Shown piece after piece: positions 63,424-64,000 of a DNA stretch of 64,000 bases. A program made the position numbers and the translations under genes. Within the stretch, counting starts at the first letter, position 1. Every line of letters starts with the position of its first letter. Location: positions 1,413,606 through 1,477,605 of the forward strand of contig NZ_OUMZ01000007.1 of assembly GCF_900327775.1 (NCBI RefSeq), given 5' to 3'. The DNA is from Roseovarius sp. EL26. Its GTDB lineage: Bacteria; Pseudomonadota; Alphaproteobacteria; Rhodobacterales; Rhodobacteraceae. The notes under the pieces were generated by a model. It did no database searches and was not told the origin of the DNA. It saw nothing but the letters and a program-made list of their open reading frames with translations.

Positions 63424-63962
63424 TGCAGCGCATTCCGCCGGTCACCGCTGAAACCGAAACGCTCCAACAAAAAGCCGCGCGCGACAAAGTTCGCGCGGCT
63501 TGGGGCAAGCCCCTCAACATCACAGATGCAATGGCGCATAACCCAGCGGTGCTTGAGGGTTTTCTCGCCTTTTGGACAGCCCTCGACAAATCCGGCCTCT
63601 CACACGAGGACCGTGAGGTAATCTGCATGGACATGGCCGTGCAAAACGGCTGCCACTACTGCGTGCCCGCGCATCTCGATATGGCCGCCGCCCGCAAGAT
63701 CGACATGGAGATGATCATCCGCATCTCAAAGGGCGAACTGATCTCCGGTGACAGCCGCGCCGCCCGCCTGCAACGCCTGACCCGCCGCCTTGTCGAAACA
63801 GGCGGCAAGCTGGAAGATGCGGAACTGGCACAGGCCCATGCCGACGGCTTCGACAACGGTCAACTGGTCGCCATCATCGCTGAAATCGCCCACTGCCATT
63901 TCACCAACAGCTTCAATCGCTTGGCCAACACCACGCCTGACGCGCACTACCCAGAAATCTGA
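63423..63962 (+). CDS. Carboxymuconolactone-decarboxylase/AhpD-like protein
   Basis: A 179-aa all-helical protein with the peroxidatic CxxC-type motif in NGCHYCVPAH (near residue 77) of the AhpD-like group. Members are alkylhydroperoxidases or thiol-disulfide partners. It is coupled to gshA, so a role in thiol redox is plausible. An antisense open frame at 63726-63980 is not considered real. Confidence 0.9.
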   Translation: MQRIPPVTAETETLQQKAARDKVRAAWGKPLNITDAMAHNPAVLEGFLAFWTALDKSGLSHEDREVICMDMAVQNGCHYCVPAHLDMAAARKIDMEMIIRISKGELISGDSRAARLQRLTRRLVETGGKLEDAELAQAHADGFDNGQLVAIIAEIAHCHFTNSFNRLANTTPDAHYPEI

Positions 63963-64000
63963 TGGGGTTGCTGCGGCCATGCAGCTAGAACAATCGCCAC

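Noticed and set aside
63726..63980. 84-codon open frame antisense to the AhpD-like gene
   Set aside because: Complementary shadow of a gene with a clear CxxC motif and translational coupling to gshA.
1..64000. CRISPR arrays, rRNA or tRNA genes
   Set aside because: No regularly spaced repeats and no recognisable rRNA or tRNA cloverleaf sequence were seen on reading the intergenic regions.

Overview
The window looks like chromosomal DNA of a marine alphaproteobacterium of the Roseobacter group (Rhodobacteraceae). This rests on gene content and on conserved local orders: yfgM-bamB-der, lgt-midA-pgeF, ubiA/rsmE-gshA, a napEFDABC operon, an AepXVW-type 2-aminoethylphosphonate transporter and a HpsN/CuyA sulfonate-catabolism cluster. 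No rRNA, tRNA or CRISPR array was recognised. About 90 percent of the bases are coding, with many ATGA, TAATG or TGATG overlaps between consecutive genes.

Region by region. (1) 1-9.5 kb is housekeeping: a TauE/SafE exporter cut by the window edge, a one-piece SecDF, YajC, SerS, a membrane fatty acid desaturase, then Der, BamB and a YfgM-like protein. (2) 9.6-20.1 kb holds an RND efflux pair (adaptor plus an enlarged 1263-aa pump) behind a palindromic promoter, an NTF2-like protein, small membrane proteins, a LysR regulator, a monooxygenase-fold protein, a secreted barrel-like protein and a 763-aa beta-helix protein. (3) 20.2-23.5 kb is a divergent catabolic-looking cluster: MocE-like Rieske ferredoxin, MocD-like desaturase-fold oxygenase, class II aldolase and a divergent LysR gene with a perfect palindrome between. 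(4) 23.5-31.6 kb carries a small regulator-like gene, an orphan ketoacyl-ACP synthase III, a D-2-hydroxyacid dehydrogenase, CsaA, ProC, YbjN, UbiK, Lgt, MidA and PgeF. (5) 32-40.4 kb has a degenerate Hint-domain protein, an Lrp regulator, a glycosyltransferase-like protein, MetY, a 659-aa single-span protein with pilus/secretion-like ends, and a CPA2 antiporter. (6) 40.5-46.1 kb is a decayed IS30 transposase followed by the periplasmic nitrate reductase operon, including napE (TTG start), behind an FNR-type box. (7) 46.4-50.7 kb is the aminoethylphosphonate ABC transporter. (8) 51.3-57.4 kb has rpmB, a sirtuin and a low-molecular-weight phosphatase (divergent), then hpsN, a LysR regulator, cuyA and an Asp/Glu-type racemase. 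(9) 57.1-64 kb has a zinc-ribbon-like protein, an OmpA-type envelope protein, UbiA, RsmE, GshA and an AhpD-like protein.

The physiology suggested is a coastal or surface-ocean heterotroph that uses organosulfonates and phosphonates and can respire or dissipate electrons on nitrate. The parts most likely to hold undescribed biology are the MocDE-aldolase-LysR cluster, the racemase translationally coupled to CuyA, the Hint protein lacking its catalytic residues, the PilM/PilP-like 659-aa protein, and a symmetric 126-bp inverted-repeat element at about 24.1 kb. All functional calls come from reading the sequence and from family knowledge; no database search was run.
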